Source of the DNA: Ophiura sarsii
Lineage: Eukaryota; Echinodermata; Ophiuroidea; Amphilepidida; Ophiuridae
Length of the DNA stretch: 64,000 bases
Assembly (NCBI GenBank): GCA_035610835.1
Contig: CM069443.1
Location: forward strand, 57,181,266 to 57,245,265
Direction: 5' to 3'
The translations under genes and the position numbers were made by a program. Shown piece after piece: positions 46,701 through 59,546 of this stretch (position 1 is its first letter; each line of letters starts with the position of its first letter). A model generated the notes under the pieces. That model was not told the origin of the DNA. It saw nothing but the letters and a program-made list of their open reading frames with translations, and searched no databases.

Positions 46701-49700
46701 AAATGCAATTGACCTTTGAAATCGTTGATACGGTGGGGTATAGTTCGACTCCAAGTTCGACTCCAATTTTTACATGTAATCTCTATGGGCTCATTCCAAA
46801 ACGGTCAAAAAAGCACCGTTTTGGAATGAGGAACCCGGATAAATCCATACCATGCTTTTTAATATTTAAATTTGGCGGTCTACATGTTAGAGTGATATAT
46901 AAAGAAGAGATTTGTAAATGCAATTGACCTTTGAAATCGTTGATACGGTGGGGTATAGTTCGACTCCAAGTTCGACTCCAATTTTTACATGTAATCTCTA
47001 TGGGCTCATTCCAAAACGGTCAAAAAAGCACCGTTTTGGAATGAGGAACCCGGATAAATCCATACCATGCTTTTTAATATTTAAATTTGGCGGTCTACAT
47101 GTTAGAGTGATATATAAAGAAGAGATTTGTAAATGCAATTGACCTTTGAAATCGTTGATACGGTGGGGTATAGTTCGACTCCAAGTTCGACTCCAATTTT
47201 TACATGTAATCTCTATGGGCTCATTCCAAAACGGTCAAAAAAGCACCGTTTTGGAATGAGGAACCCGGATAAATCCATACCATGCTTTTTAATATTTAAA
47301 TTTGGCGGTCTACATGTTAGAGTGATATATAAAGAAGAGATTTGTAAATGCAATTGACCTTTGAAATCGTTGATACGGTGGGGTATAGTTCGACTCCAAG
47401 TTCGACTCCAATTTTTACATGTAATCTCTATGGGCTCATTCCAAAACGGTCAAAAAAGCACCGTTTTGGAATGAGGAACCCGGATAAATCCATACCATGC
47501 TTTTTAATATTTAAATTTGGCGGTCTACATGTTAGAGTGATATATAAAGAAGAGATTTGTAAATGCAATTGACCTTTGAAATCGTTGATACGGTGGGGTA
47601 TAGTTCGACTCCAAGTTCGACTCCAATTTTTACATGTAATCTCTATGGGCTCATTCCAAAACGGTCAAAAAAGCACCGTTTTGGAATGAGGAACCCGGAT
47701 AAATCCATACCATGCTTTTTAATATTTAAATTTGGCGGTCTACATGTTAGAGTGATATATAAAGAAGAGATTTGTAAATGCAATTGACCTTTGAAATCGT
47801 TGATACGGTGGGGTATAGTTCGACTCCAAGTTCGACTCCAATTTTTACATGTAATCTCTATGGGCTCATTCCAAAACGGTCAAAAAAGCACCGTTTTGGA
47901 ATGAGGAACCCGGATAAATCCATACCATGCTTTTTAATATTTAAATTTGGCGGTCTACATGTTAGAGTGATATATAAAGAAGAGATTTGTAAATGCAATT
48001 GACCTTTGAAATCGTTGATACGGTGGGGTATAGTTCGACTCCAAGTTCGACTCCAATTTTTACATGTAATCTCTATGGGCTCATTCCAAAACGGTCAAAA
48101 AAGCACCGTTTTGGAATGAGGAACCCGGATAAATCCATACCATGCTTTTTAATATTTAAATTTGGCGGTCTACATGTTAGAGTGATATATAAAGAAGAGA
48201 TTTGTAAATGCAATTGACCTTTGAAATCGTTGATACGGTGGGGTATAGTTCGACTCCAAGTTCGACTCCAATTTTTACATGTAATCTCTATGGGCTCATT
48301 CCAAAACGGTCAAAAAAGCACCGTTTTGGAATGAGGAACCCGGATAAATCCATACCATGCTTTTTAATATTTAAATTTGGCGGTCTACATGTTAGAGTGA
48401 TATATAAAGAAGAGATTTGTAAATGCAATTGACCTTTGAAATCGTTGATACGGTGGGGTATAGTTCGACTCCAAGTTCGACTCCAATTTTTACATGTAAT
48501 CTCTATGGGCTCATTCCAAAACGGTCAAAAAAGCACCGTTTTGGAATGAGGAACCCGGATAAATCCATACCATGCTTTTTAATATTTAAATTTGGCGGTC
48601 TACATGTTAGAGTGATATATAAAGAAGAGATTTGTAAATGCAATTGACCTTTGAAATCGTTGATACGGTGGGGTATAGTTCGACTCCAAGTTCGACTCCA
48701 ATTTTTACATGTAATCTCTATGGGCTCATTCCAAAACGGTCAAAAAAGCACCGTTTTGGAATGAGGAACCCGGATAAATCCATACCATGCTTTTTAATAT
48801 TTAAATTTGGCGGTCTACATGTTAGAGTGATATATAAAGAAGAGATTTGTAAATGCAATTGACCTTTGAAATCGTTGATACGGTGGGGTATAGTTCGACT
48901 CCAAGTTCGACTCCAATTTTTACATGTAATCTCTATGGGCTCATTCCAAAACGGTCAAAAAAGCACCGTTTTGGAATGAGGAACCCGGATAAATCCATAC
49001 CATGCTTTTTAATATTTAAATTTGGCGGTCTACATGTTAGAGTGATATATAAAGAAGAGATTTGTAAATGCAATTGACCTTTGAAATCGTTGATACGGTG
49101 GGGTATAGTTCGACTCCAAGTTCGACTCCAATTTTTACATGTAATCTCTATGGGCTCATTCCAAAACGGTCAAAAAAGCACCGTTTTGGAATGAGGAACC
49201 CGGATAAATCCATACCATGCTTTTTAATATTTAAATTTGGCGGTCTACATGTTAGAGTGATATATAAAGAAGAGATTTGTAAATGCAATTGACCTTTGAA
49301 ATCGTTGATACGGTGGGGTATAGTTCGACTCCAAGTTCGACTCCAATTTTTACATGTAATCTCTATGGGCTCATTCCAAAACGGTCAAAAAAGCACCGTT
49401 TTGGAATGAGGAACCCGGATAAATCCATACCATGCTTTTTAATATTTAAATTTGGCGGTCTACATGTTAGAGTGATATATAAAGAAGAGATTTGTAAATG
49501 CAATTGACCTTTGAAATCGTTGATACGGTGGGGTATAGTTCGACTCCAAGTTCGACTCCAATTTTTACATGTAATCTCTATGGGCTCATTCCAAAACGGT
49601 CAAAAAAGCACCGTTTTGGAATGAGGAACCCGGATAAATCCATACCATGCTTTTTAATATTTAAATTTGGCGGTCTACATGTTAGAGTGATATATAAAGA

Positions 49701-50626
49701 AGAGATTTGTAAATGCAATTGACCTTTGAAATCGTTGATACGGTGGGGTATAGTTCGACTCCAAGTTCGACTCCAATTTTTACATGTAATCTCTATGGGC
49801 TCATTCCAAAACGGTCAAAAAGCACCGTTTTGGAATGAGGAACCCGGATAAATCCATACCATGCTTTTTAATATTTAAATTTGGCGGTCTACATGTTAGA
49901 GTGATATATAAAGAAGAGATTTGTAAATGCAATTGACCTTTGAAATCGTTGATACGGTGGGGTATAGTTCGACTCCAAGTTCGACTCCAATTTTTACATG
50001 TAATCTCTATGGGCTCATTCCAAAACGGTCAAAAAAGCACCGTTTTGGAATGAGGAACCCGGATAAATCCATACCATGCTTTTTAATATTTAAATTTGGC
50101 GGTCTACATGTTAGAGTGATATATAAAGAAGAGATTTGTAAATGCAATTGACCTTTGAAATCGTTGATACGGTGGGGTATAGTTCGACTCCAAGTTCGAC
50201 TCCAATTTTTACATGTAATCTCTATGGGCTCATTCCAAAACGGTCAAAAAAGCACCGTTTTGGAATGAGGAACCCGGATAAATCCATACCATGCTTTTTA
50301 ATATTTAAATTTGGCGGTCTACATGTTAGAGTGATATATAAAGAAGAGATTTGTAAATGCAATTGACCTTTGAAATCGTTGATACGGTGGGGTATAGTTC
50401 GACTCCAAGTTCGACTCCAATTTTTACATGTAATCTCTATGGGCTCATTCCAAAACGGTCAAAAAAGCACCGTTTTGGAATGAGGAACCCGGATAAATCC
50501 ATACCATGCTTTTTAATATTTAAATTTGGCGGTCTACATGTTAGAGTGATATATAAAGAAGAGATTTGTAAATGCAATTGACCTTTGAAATCGTTGATAC
50601 GGTGGGGTATAGTTCGACTCCAAGTT
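43759..50626 (+). repeat. 215 bp satellite array, about 32 near-identical copies
   Basis: Units repeat every 215 bp without visible substitutions. The only change seen is one A missing in the hairpin loop of one copy (about 49817). Each unit holds a perfect 16 bp inverted repeat, CTCATTCCAAAACGGT / ACCGTTTTGGAATGAG, with a 9 nt loop (first at 43780-43820), and a short direct repeat of TTCGACTCCAA. A 74-codon frame recurs in every unit but changes frame between units (215 is not a multiple of three), so it is not evidence of coding. The array runs into an assembly gap, so its true length is unknown. Confidence 0.97.
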
Positions 50627-50726
50627 NNNNNNNNNNNNNNNNNNNNNNNNNNNNNNNNNNNNNNNNNNNNNNNNNNNNNNNNNNNNNNNNNNNNNNNNNN
50701 NNNNNNNNNNNNNNNNNNNNNNNNNN
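50627..50726. other. assembly gap (100 N)
   Basis: Exactly 100 unknown bases following a partial satellite unit, the usual placeholder for a gap of unknown size. Confidence 0.99.
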
Positions 50727-50772
50727 CAAACCTCGGTCATAGATCCAACATGGACACCTTCATATCTTAATG

Positions 50773-50805
50773 AGGTCAAAGGTCACATACCAAGGTCAAA
50801 GGTCA
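50773..50805. promoter_or_regulatory. two DR1 nuclear-receptor-type half-site pairs in a repeat
   Basis: AGGTCAAAGGTCA occurs twice, at 50773-50785 and 50793-50805, 20 bp apart. AGGTCA direct repeats with one spacer are the binding form of RXR/HNF4-type nuclear receptors. Similar TGACCTTTGACC sequence near 13245 suggests a dispersed repeat; binding is not shown. Confidence 0.4.
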
Positions 50806-51378
50806 TCTGAGGTTTAGATGTAAAATTGGCTGCATATGTAAAATTGATTACATTTAAACAGATGAAGTACAATTGCAACCAAACTCCCCATATAAACGGA
50901 CGACCTATTTGGGACCGCTGTCCACATTTTTTAATATATTTTAACATACTTTGTACAGTATATCTTCCAAGGCTGATCAACTTCATTATTCTACTGAACA
51001 CGTTCAATGTGGCAAGGGAATCAATTTGTACGGACTTATTGTCATCATCACTCTCTTACACCCCCTCAGCCCCTTTCTTCCCTATCCCCTCTCTTCTTTT
51101 TTGTTCTTTGCTGGGGATCCGGGGGGGGGGGGGGGGGGAGCGAAAACAGAGATAATTATTTCAGGACATTGCAATGACATTACACAATGCCTTGCAATGT
51201 AACCCGATTTATAGAGCACTGACATTGGAATGACATTGCAATGATGTCCCTTGACATTGTACATTCTAATTCAAGCTGTTGTATGCAGGTAACCTTTTGG
51301 CTGTGCATGTAAGCTTTCAGTACAAGTTTATAACCTACATGCGTGCATGTACAATTTATCGCAAAAGATATGTTATCA
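50806..51378. other. gene-free interval with an 18 nt G-run
   Basis: Nothing coding. The G-run at 51121-51138 and CATTGCAATGACATT repeats near 51170-51250 are the only features. Confidence 0.5.
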
Positions 51379-51800
<422 letters not shown>

Positions 51801-51949
51801 TATCAGGTGCGTATGCAGGATTTTTCAAGGGGTGTTTTAGACGGAATGTTTTTAAAAGTTGTCAGGGAACTTATATACCCGTGTAAGCGTGGCAAGTTGA
51901 GCATCATGCAGCGTGGGTTCGGAGCCCGCTTAAAGGCCCTGCAAAATTT

Positions 51950-52600
51950 TTGAATTTAGACACTCTCTGAGGGCATTCTTAAGCAATTTTAGACCTAATT
52001 ATGATATATTTTCCTTTACATTTCATGCATTTAAAAAAGCAATGTTGCTATGTTGGAAATTGCATTCAGATAGGTGTCAATATGTGTTCCCAACTAAGGC
52101 CCGAAAGATGTTTGTTTTTTGGTGCTAGTCGAGAGCATTTCTAAGCCGTTTCAAGACTCACAATGTAATATAATTATTTTCCTTTATATGATCGGACATT
52201 TTGCCTGTCATTTGATTGGTGTAAAAGGTGGGTTTCCACCTCTAGCCCCTGGTGGTGTTGGTATTTTAATACCCTAACCCTAACCCTAACCCTAATTTTC
52301 TGAACCCCACGCCGCATTAGGGTACTTAAAAGTATTCCTAATGCGGCGTGGGGTTCAGAAAATTTTGAATTTATGTGCTCGCTGAGGGCATTTCTAAGCC
52401 GTTTCAAGGCTCACAAACTTAATATTTTCCTTTACGTTTTTTCATGATTGTTTTGGACATTTTGCCTGGCATTTGGCTTTTAAAATATAGCTGGGTGTCA
52501 AAGGTGGGTTACCATATAGTCCTGTGATGTTTGGTTAGTCCTACCGAGTAAACCTATGCAGCATGTGAGAAAATGTTGAATTTCGATACTCTTTGAGGAC
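51950..52600. repeat. diverged tandem units of about 220-250 bp
   Basis: GAGGGCATTTCTAAGCCG with TTTCAAGACTCAC and TTTTCCTTTA plus GGACATTTTGCCTG recur near 51975, 52132, 52382 and 52590 with considerable drift. No coding signal. Confidence 0.6.
52262..52363. repeat. CCCTAA tract followed by a 27 bp perfect hairpin
   Basis: About four CCCTAA telomere units (52271-52294) abut an inverted repeat with 27 bp perfect arms (52295-52321 and 52337-52363; CTGAACCCCACGCCGCATTA and complement) and a 15 nt loop. Confidence 0.8.
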
Positions 52601-52606
52601 GTTTCT

Positions 52607-53572
52607 GGGTGCACTACACTTAATGGGGTATCCCCTACCCTTAAGGGCGGTTTTTAAAACTAGAATCGGAAAATATGCATGGCAAAATCCTCAATTAAAA
52701 ACTTGACAGTAATACAATTGCGTAAATGCCTGTGATTTTTGATTAATTATGATTAATGGGACATCACCTACATGCACCCTGACTATAAACTGTGAATATC
52801 ATCTAGATAAATTTTGAGAGATCTTTCAAATTTGTTTTTTAATGGAAACATTGAAGACTACGACGGCATTTCCAAGCTTGTCAGAGAGGTAGTCAATTCC
52901 ATGGGCGTATTTTGAAAAATCGAGCAGGTCCACCTACCTATTTTTTTCACTTTTTGGTGAGAAAATGTGATCATCTTTCAGACAAAATCACTCTACAAGG
53001 TCCAATTTCGCAATTGAGTCGTCTAAAACAGAATTTTATATCAGTGTGTTTGTACATATCCCTATGGAGCTCTATTTAGTAGTGTGACCCCTTAAGGGTG
53101 CACTACACTAAATGGGGTATCCCCTACCCCCAAGGGCGGTATTTAAAACTAGAATCGGAAAATATGCATGGCAAAATCCTCAATTAAAAAACTTGACAGT
53201 AATTCAATTGCGTAAATGCCTATGATTTTTGATTAATTATGATTAATGGGACATCACTGCACCCTGACTATAAACTGTGATTATCATCTAGATACATTTT
53301 GAGAGATCTTTCAAATTTGTGTTTTTTTAATGAAAACATTGACAATTACGGCGGCATTTCCAAGCTCGTCAGAGAGGTAGTCTACTCAATGGGCTTATTT
53401 TGAAAAATCGAGCAGGTTCACCTACCTATTTTTTTCACTTTTTGGTGAGAAAATGTGATCAGATTTTTTTTCTTCGGAATTTAGTGGTCTAAAACAGAGT
53501 TTTCAGTTTTATATCAGTGTTTTTGTACATATCCCTATGGAGCTCTATTTAGTAGTGCGACCCCTCCTAAGC
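52607..53572 (+). repeat. tandem duplication of a 480 bp unit
   Basis: Two units, each opening GGGTGCACTACACT and ending near GCTCTATTTAGTAGTG, lie head to tail and differ by scattered changes and a deletion of about 30 bp in the second. No coding frame. Confidence 0.85.
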
Positions 53573-54300
53573 CATATCAGACCTCATTGTAATGTTGTCC
53601 TTGACCACCCGCTTGTCATATTTAGGGCCATTCCAAAAACAAACAAAAATTCCCAGATTTTTTTTTTCAGATTTTTTTCTTCTTTTCAGATTTTTTTTAA
53701 CAGTTTAAATGGCATTGAATATTAAATCAGGGACAATCGAATGCAGGGACAAGAAACGGCCTATTATATCACTACATCATCGTATTCAATTAGTAATTGT
53801 GGGTGTGTTTTTATTCAAGGAACTCAAAGGTTGCCCTATAATCTTTCAAAAAATGATCAAAATATAATTTTCCAAAAAACTTAGGCCTAGGTCAAACTTA
53901 ATACAATTTATACATGATTTGTTCAAAAATAACGTTCTAGTGCTAATAATAATTGGTATATTTGAGAAAACTGTGATAATTTTAGATTTATAAAAATGTG
54001 AAAACATACTAGAACAAAGCAATTAATAATTTTCCTATAGCTATATAATATAGACATTTTGTTCCTATTGATTCCAATAGCCAAATTAATTGGAAAATGA
54101 TGTTCTTTGATATATATTTGCATTTCTACAGTATAGTTTCAGTAGGAATTGCACAGGTAGTCACAAGTGGGTCCATCCGTATCGAGCACGACACACAGCG
54201 AGTCGTGCAGTATGATTGCTGAGATTTGTACCAGTGCCCATTCATGAATGTATTGTGTATGCTTGCTCAACTGATGATATTTGTACCCCCGCAACATGCA
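53573..54300. other. gene-free interval
   Basis: T-rich tracts near 53655-53705 and unremarkable AT-rich sequence. No feature recognised. Confidence 0.5.
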
Positions 54301-54329
54301 ATGCATACTTATTATAAATTATAAATATT

Positions 54330-54422
54330 TTAACCAGGTTCGCCGTCGTGGGTAGAAAAGAGACAATAATGGGAAAACGATCTCGCCCGGGAATCGAACC
54401 CAGGATATGTTGATTGCTTGTC
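54330..54422 (-). mobile_element. 5'-truncated tRNA-derived SINE fragment
   Basis: On the minus strand CCTGGGTTCGATTCCCGGGC is a good T-arm with B box, followed by an AGATCGTTTTCCC body and TGTCTCTTTTCTACCC. The A-box half is missing or unrecognisable, so this is not a functional tRNA gene. Confidence 0.5.
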
Positions 54423-55257
54423 ACAAAATGATCAAAATGTCCCCTTTTCGGTATAAAGGGTGGGGGTTGAACATTCCCAAATAAAAAGGGTAGCTCTGTA
54501 AAAAGGGTGGGGCAAAAATAAAAAGGGTGGGGTCTGACCCCTGTCCGGACAGTGTACTGCTAATAATATTTACTTCTTTATCCTGAGCGTAAATGTAAGT
54601 TAAGTTGTCTAGCTACGCGTCCGTGATGATCGAAGTTATTTACAGTGCAAGGGATGAGCTCAAATGTGCAGTGCTTAGTGGGTTGATTGGGTTTGCGTTG
54701 AGCAGATGCACCAAAGTTTTCAATATGTTGAAGAATGAAGGAGATATTTTAAACTTCAAAATGATCCTGTCCTGTCGTACCATGATCCATCATCATGCAG
54801 TCATGACTCATGGCAAAAATTGCAAAACCCCTACCAACAATTAGTCCTTTCATGGCCAGGATCTTTGATCATGGCCATTATTCATACCGATCAGTGCATC
54901 GAAACCGCTACGTCAATGTAAATCAATTTAGGCCTTGACTAAATGTCAAAATTTAGACTAAATACTGAGATTTGACTTACATTTACTGTGTCATCTTGTT
55001 CTTTAATATCTCAGCTATTGTGATGGTGAATTGAATCCACTCACTGGCGTGAAAATACATATTTTAAAACGAAACCCTAAATAATTTACGAACAAATTGC
55101 GATTTCACCCGTAATTACCCAGCATGCAGCATTTGACCGGTAATTACCCAGCATGCATGGCACTATCTGTATCCTTCTGTCTCCTAACGTGGCGCACGGA
55201 TGCGGTGCGCAAAAGATAAATAATGAGGCCGATGGTGTAGGGGGCGACGGATACAGT
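54423..55257. other. gene-free interval
   Basis: AAAAAGGGTGGGG repeats near 54460-54535 and a CCCAGCATGC direct repeat (AATTACCCAGCATGCA twice near 55115 and 55142) are all that stand out. Confidence 0.45.
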
Positions 55258-55450
55258 CTATACTCTGTTTGGCCATCTCGAGACAGTGACGTAACCGCGT
55301 ATTCTACTAATTGCATCACATAACGCACGCGCATACTCGCGGCACTGGCGTACAAACACGAGCGTTGAAAGGCGGAAGATACACACGTGTGCGTAAAAGC
55401 TGCGCCTGTTCAGTTACGTCACTGTCTCGAGATGGCCAAACAGAGTATAG
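55258..55450. mobile_element. MITE with 38 bp perfect inverted ends
   Basis: CTATACTCTGTTTGGCCATC then TCGAGACAGTGACGTAAC at the left (55258-55295) is the exact complement of the right arm (55413-55450). The 117 bp middle is CpG-rich. Identical arms suggest a young insertion or gene conversion between arms. Confidence 0.8.
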
Positions 55451-56053
55451 TTGAATGATAATATTTACCCATTAATTCCCCTTGGGTCAAACCTGAAGTT
55501 TCTTCGACAACATTAGATTTTGGAGTATAGACCGTAATTTTGCGCCAATATTTTCGCCGATAATTTCATCATTCACCACTGCACTGTCACGAATACGAAT
55601 CACAAGCCTAGTCACTACGGAACAACCACCACAGGAACAAGTAAGGACAATTTTGGGAACTACAAATGTCAATTGTAACACAAAGAAGGATTTTAAGGTC
55701 AGGCCTAAAAAAATCAATAAATGTACGCCTGCTTCCGTAGCACTAAATAGGTTTATTATTTACCGACGGTACCAAAAGGACTAACCAACAACCAAATGAA
55801 GATTTACTAATAACACCATACATGTATGAACTGTTGAACTTGAATAGTGACTAGTGTATGTATGATTTAGCAATGTCCTCAAATCGGGCCTCAAATAGGT
55901 CTTACATACAGAATAAAGCACAAGGCATGTTGTATCAGTATCAGTATCGGTTCTGTCGGTAGGGTATAACTTCTTATACATTTCACCAACTTTTACGAAA
56001 ATAACTGGATGACTCATGCAAGCAGGACGCGATGTTTTGGGTATTAGATGTTG
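55451..56053. other. gene-free interval
   Basis: No recognisable feature. Sequence adjoining the LINE fragment (56054 onward) may be part of its 3' tail. Confidence 0.45.
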
Positions 56054-56398
56054 AACTAACTTAAAGGTGCTTCCTAAAGGCATCAGCAGATGGTGCGTTT
56101 ACAGCTGCTTCAGTAAGGCTATTCCACTGGGTTACGGTGCGAACGAAGAATGATTCCTTGTGTGCATTCAGTCTGGCATATGTTCTCTTATATTTCTGTG
56201 TGTTGCTCTGTCTGTGTCGTGAGTCGTTAGCTGGTGTCAGGTATTCGTCGGCGTCAATTCCAACAAGTCCCTTGTTGATCTTGTATAACATTGTCAGTCT
56301 ATTGAGTGTAAGACATGTATTTGAGGATATTGCCAAGATTTACCTGAAACGTACTACCGCAGGACGTACAAAATCGAGAATATTCTAGGCTAATTCAT
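56054..56398 (-). pseudogene. LINE reverse transcriptase C-terminal fragment (CR1/L2/Jockey-like)
   Basis: The minus-strand frame ending near 56061 reads RLTMLYKINKGLVGID, then YLTPANDSRHRQSN, ESFFVRTVTQWNSLTEAAV and FRKHL. This is the conserved tail that follows the RT domain in CR1/L2/Jockey-type LINEs. The upstream part (to 56398) reads NILDFVRPA and then a stop, so it is degraded. RT core motifs are absent: a 3' fragment, as left by 5' truncation. Confidence 0.75.
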
Positions 56399-56735
56399 CT
56401 CCCAGAGAGCTAAATACCCGTGTGATTGAAAAATCTCTGCACATTCAGGAAATCAGGATTCGGGATTTGGATGCTAAATACAACTCGTCATCCAAATTTC
56501 GTCAATAGATGGGGTAAATTAGGCTATAAGTAGCAGGCAGGAGGGAGGGGCGGTCGGAAACGCGGATGCCTTTATTTAGGAAACAATATGATCAAACCAG
56601 GGAGGTGACGGTTCTATTTGTTTGTTTGTTTGTTTATTGACGCCTACATACCTATCTGGAATAATTTACCACCACCCATCATCATAGCACCCACGGGGTT
56701 AACGCCTTCAAAGGAGCGGCTCTGCCAGTCATCCC

Positions 56736-57010
56736 GGGGGGGGGGGGGGTACTCGGATTTGGTTTGGTCGGGGGTGTGCCGCTGGAGATTCAAAACCCAT
56801 ACCCATTTCTAAGGGTGATTTTTCGCGAAAATCGACCTAATTTTGGCAAATTTTCGCGAAAAATGACCTAATTTTGGCAAATTTTCGCGAAAATCGCGAA
56901 AACAGGACCCATGTCTAAGGATTTTTCACTGAAAAGCCTACCCATGGCTAAGGATGTCTCATGAAAAAGCGACCCACTGGAGCGGCACATCCCCGTATAC
57001 CTGACATAGA
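56736..57010. repeat. interspersed repeat with G-run and a 36 bp tandem core
   Basis: A G-run (56737-56749) and GTACTCGGATTTGG lead into TTTTCGCGAAAATCGACCTA / ATTTTGGCAAATTTTCGCG units repeated about two and a half times (56818-56890), then GGCTAAGGAT-type repeats. It resembles a repeat common in marine invertebrate genomes; the class is unknown to me. Confidence 0.5.
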
Positions 57011-57179
57011 GACATGCTACCTCCGCCCAGCACCAAAATGCTGTAAACTGGGCATCTCCATGTACATAGTGCACATTTACTTTGTTCCTACTTGTCTTCG
57101 TTCCCACCTTCTTTTTTACTTGCACCTAATGGCTATGACGTCAAATCAGCACCACATCCTAGCTAGCTCCCATTAGAGC

Positions 57180-58687
57180 TGCTATATTATTCACTTCAAG
57201 CTTCAAGCTGATCAAACTACATCATGATCAATTGTAAAAAGTATCTTGAACGGTGCTTCTGCTTCCATGACCACCCAACCCCTCCCCTGCGCACACTGCA
57301 TAATAATATCACTTCCACCTCGCCGGTAGTTAAAAATTATGACATAAAATAGTTTGAAATGGAGAGAGTTGTATGAAATGCCTAATCTATTTCCACAGTT
57401 TTACGTGGTAAAACACCTATATAAGGCTAGTATAATGTAATTTCCAGTTTCCCGTTTCCCAACCGACCCAACTTTTCAGTTTTACCAAAACTTTCATTAT
57501 TTTGTGCAAAATATCATTTTCTGACAAACTTGAATAAAAATCAAAACTTTTAGTGGCTCAAAATACCAGGCATATCTTCCTATTGATTTTAAGGGATTGC
57601 TATGGCAGTGGTGTCATGGTATATGGTTGATAATTAAATTGTTTGCATTACCTACTCAGATTTCAGATGTAATTGACGTTGCAATATTTCAGACAGATTT
57701 GTTGACATTTTCAATAACACATCTACAAATGCTTCCTTAATTGTTTTTCATAGTGTTAAAGTGTTAATTAAGGTGTAATATATACAAATCAATAGGTAGT
57801 TAGTAGTTAACACCCCTTTCAGATGCAATAATGAAATTGAGTGAAATAATGAATAATGAATAATGAAATAGACACCTACCCACTCTTTTAAAAATATGAA
57901 ACGGGAAACTGGGAATCATATTTCATTTAATTAGCCTAACAGGCCAAATGCATTTGTCTACAAGACAGATCAGGCTTTGCTGTAATCAGTATAACAATCC
58001 AATAGATGATGCTGTTAGCTCAATTACTTGTGTTTAACATTGGTGGTTTCAGCTGCCTTCTATTATTTATAATCTAAAGAGGCCGAGGTACTGCTTGTGA
58101 CCATGATGACACAATTTGTGAAACACTTTTCCTTGCAATGATTTCCAGTCCAAGTAGGCCTATAGTTGAAAATGTTATTTGGTCTGCTTTGGCTATTTAG
58201 CCTACACATCATAACGTACAAATCTCTGATAAAAGTGTAAATGTATATAGGGGGCCTATAAAATGTTTTACATTTTCACAGATTAAACTTATGTGTTATA
58301 GCCTACTCTTTCTGATTACAAAATACAAGGATTTTCTTTTGTGTGTCAAAAGTTTTCAGCTCAACCGTTGTTGGACCCAGTTTATTTACATTTAGATATA
58401 ATCAGTAGGCCTAAGCCTATCAGTTTATATATTTAACTTCTTGTGAATGTTTTAGATTTTGGACTAACTCAAAAATAATATCAATATAATTATCTTAACA
58501 ATGCTTAAACTACAATATGTTGTACTTGTATAACAATGTTTAATTAAGCATGTTAAGATATTGACATACGTTGCCCCTAAATCACACTATTGTGTTGATT
58601 TTTAAAATGATCAAATTGCCAAAATTAATATATGAAAAATGCACACCAAAGTCTTGTGAAACTAAACATTTTGACGTTTATTGTATG
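57180..58687. other. gene-free interval, no recognisable feature
   Basis: AT-rich unique-looking sequence with AATAATGAA repeats near 57840-57870. No coding signal on either strand. Confidence 0.5.
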
Positions 58688-58689
58688 TA

Positions 58690-58847
58690 CAGGGTGTCCC
58701 AGAAAACCGGTGACAAGCAGAGAGATCATGACTATGCTTCATTACAATGCATCATGGGGTCTTCAAAATTATTTGAATAAAATGAAACAAATATGTAATA
58801 AGCTATCAAGGCAGAGTAAAATTGATGCATACTTTTTTGGGACACCC
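58690..58847. mobile_element. mariner-ended MITE fragment joined to satellite relatives
   Basis: It starts TA-CAGGGTGTCCCAGAAAA and ends TTTTTTGGGACACCC, where it runs straight into a satellite-like unit without the final TGTA. The same right end, complete as GGGACACCCTGTA, recurs at about 59405-59420 after AGTAAAATTGATGCATA. Confidence 0.6.
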
Positions 58848-59300
58848 AGCATGGTATGGATTTATCCGGGGATCTCATTCTGAAATGGTCAAAAAACCCT
58901 GTTTCAGAATGAGTCCCATATAGATTACATGTACAATTGGACTCGAACCTATAATCTGATTATACACCACCTTATTAACGCTTTCAGAGGTCAATTGCAT
59001 TTACAAATCTGTTCCTTAAATATCACTCTAACATGTAGACCGCCAAATTTAAATATTAAAAAGCATGGTATGGATTTATCCGGGGATCTCATTCTGAAAT
59101 GGTCAAAAAACCCTGTTTCAGAATGAGTCCCATAGAGATTACATGTAAAATTGGACTCGAACCTATAATCTGATTATATACCACCTTATTAACGCTTTCA
59201 GAGGTCAATTGCATTTACAAATCTGTTCCTTAAATATCACTCAACCATCCATGTTGACTGCCAAATTTAAATATTGAAAAGCATGGTATGGGATTTATCC
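58848..59300 (-). repeat. two diverged satellite-like units in reverse orientation
   Basis: Units of 214 and 218 bp (starting AGCATGGTATGGATTTATCC at 58848, 59062 and, partial, 59280) are reverse-complement relatives of the 215 bp satellite. GGTCAATTGCATTTACAAAT, AACATGTAGACCGCC and AAATTTAAATATTAAAAAGC are shared. The hairpin is present with different bases. Confidence 0.9.
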
Positions 59301-59546
59301 GGGGGTCAACACCCCCTATTTTCCTCCGCGGATTCTGTTAAAATAAAATATCGTTTAAAATGGTTTTAATACTGACAAGGCGGAGTAAAATTGATGCATA
59401 TTTTTTTGGGACACCCTGTATGTGCTCATATGGGCCTGCAACGCAACAAGTGGGCACCCCGGTTTGATCAGTCCAAACATTGGTTGGCGGAGTCATGCCA
59501 AAATACACCCGCAGAGAGTACGGGGACCTAAGCTTCCAAATCTAGC

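Noticed and set aside
43908..50581. Recurring 74-codon open frame in every satellite unit
   Set aside because: The frame repeats only because the units are identical; 215 bp is not a multiple of three, each frame ends just inside the next unit, and the product resembles no protein.
43759..50626. CRISPR-like array
   Set aside because: Whole 215 bp units repeat with no variable spacers, and the context is eukaryotic.
54360..54420. Functional tRNA gene
   Set aside because: Only the T arm/B box is recognisable; no A box or acceptor stem partner, so a SINE remnant is more likely.
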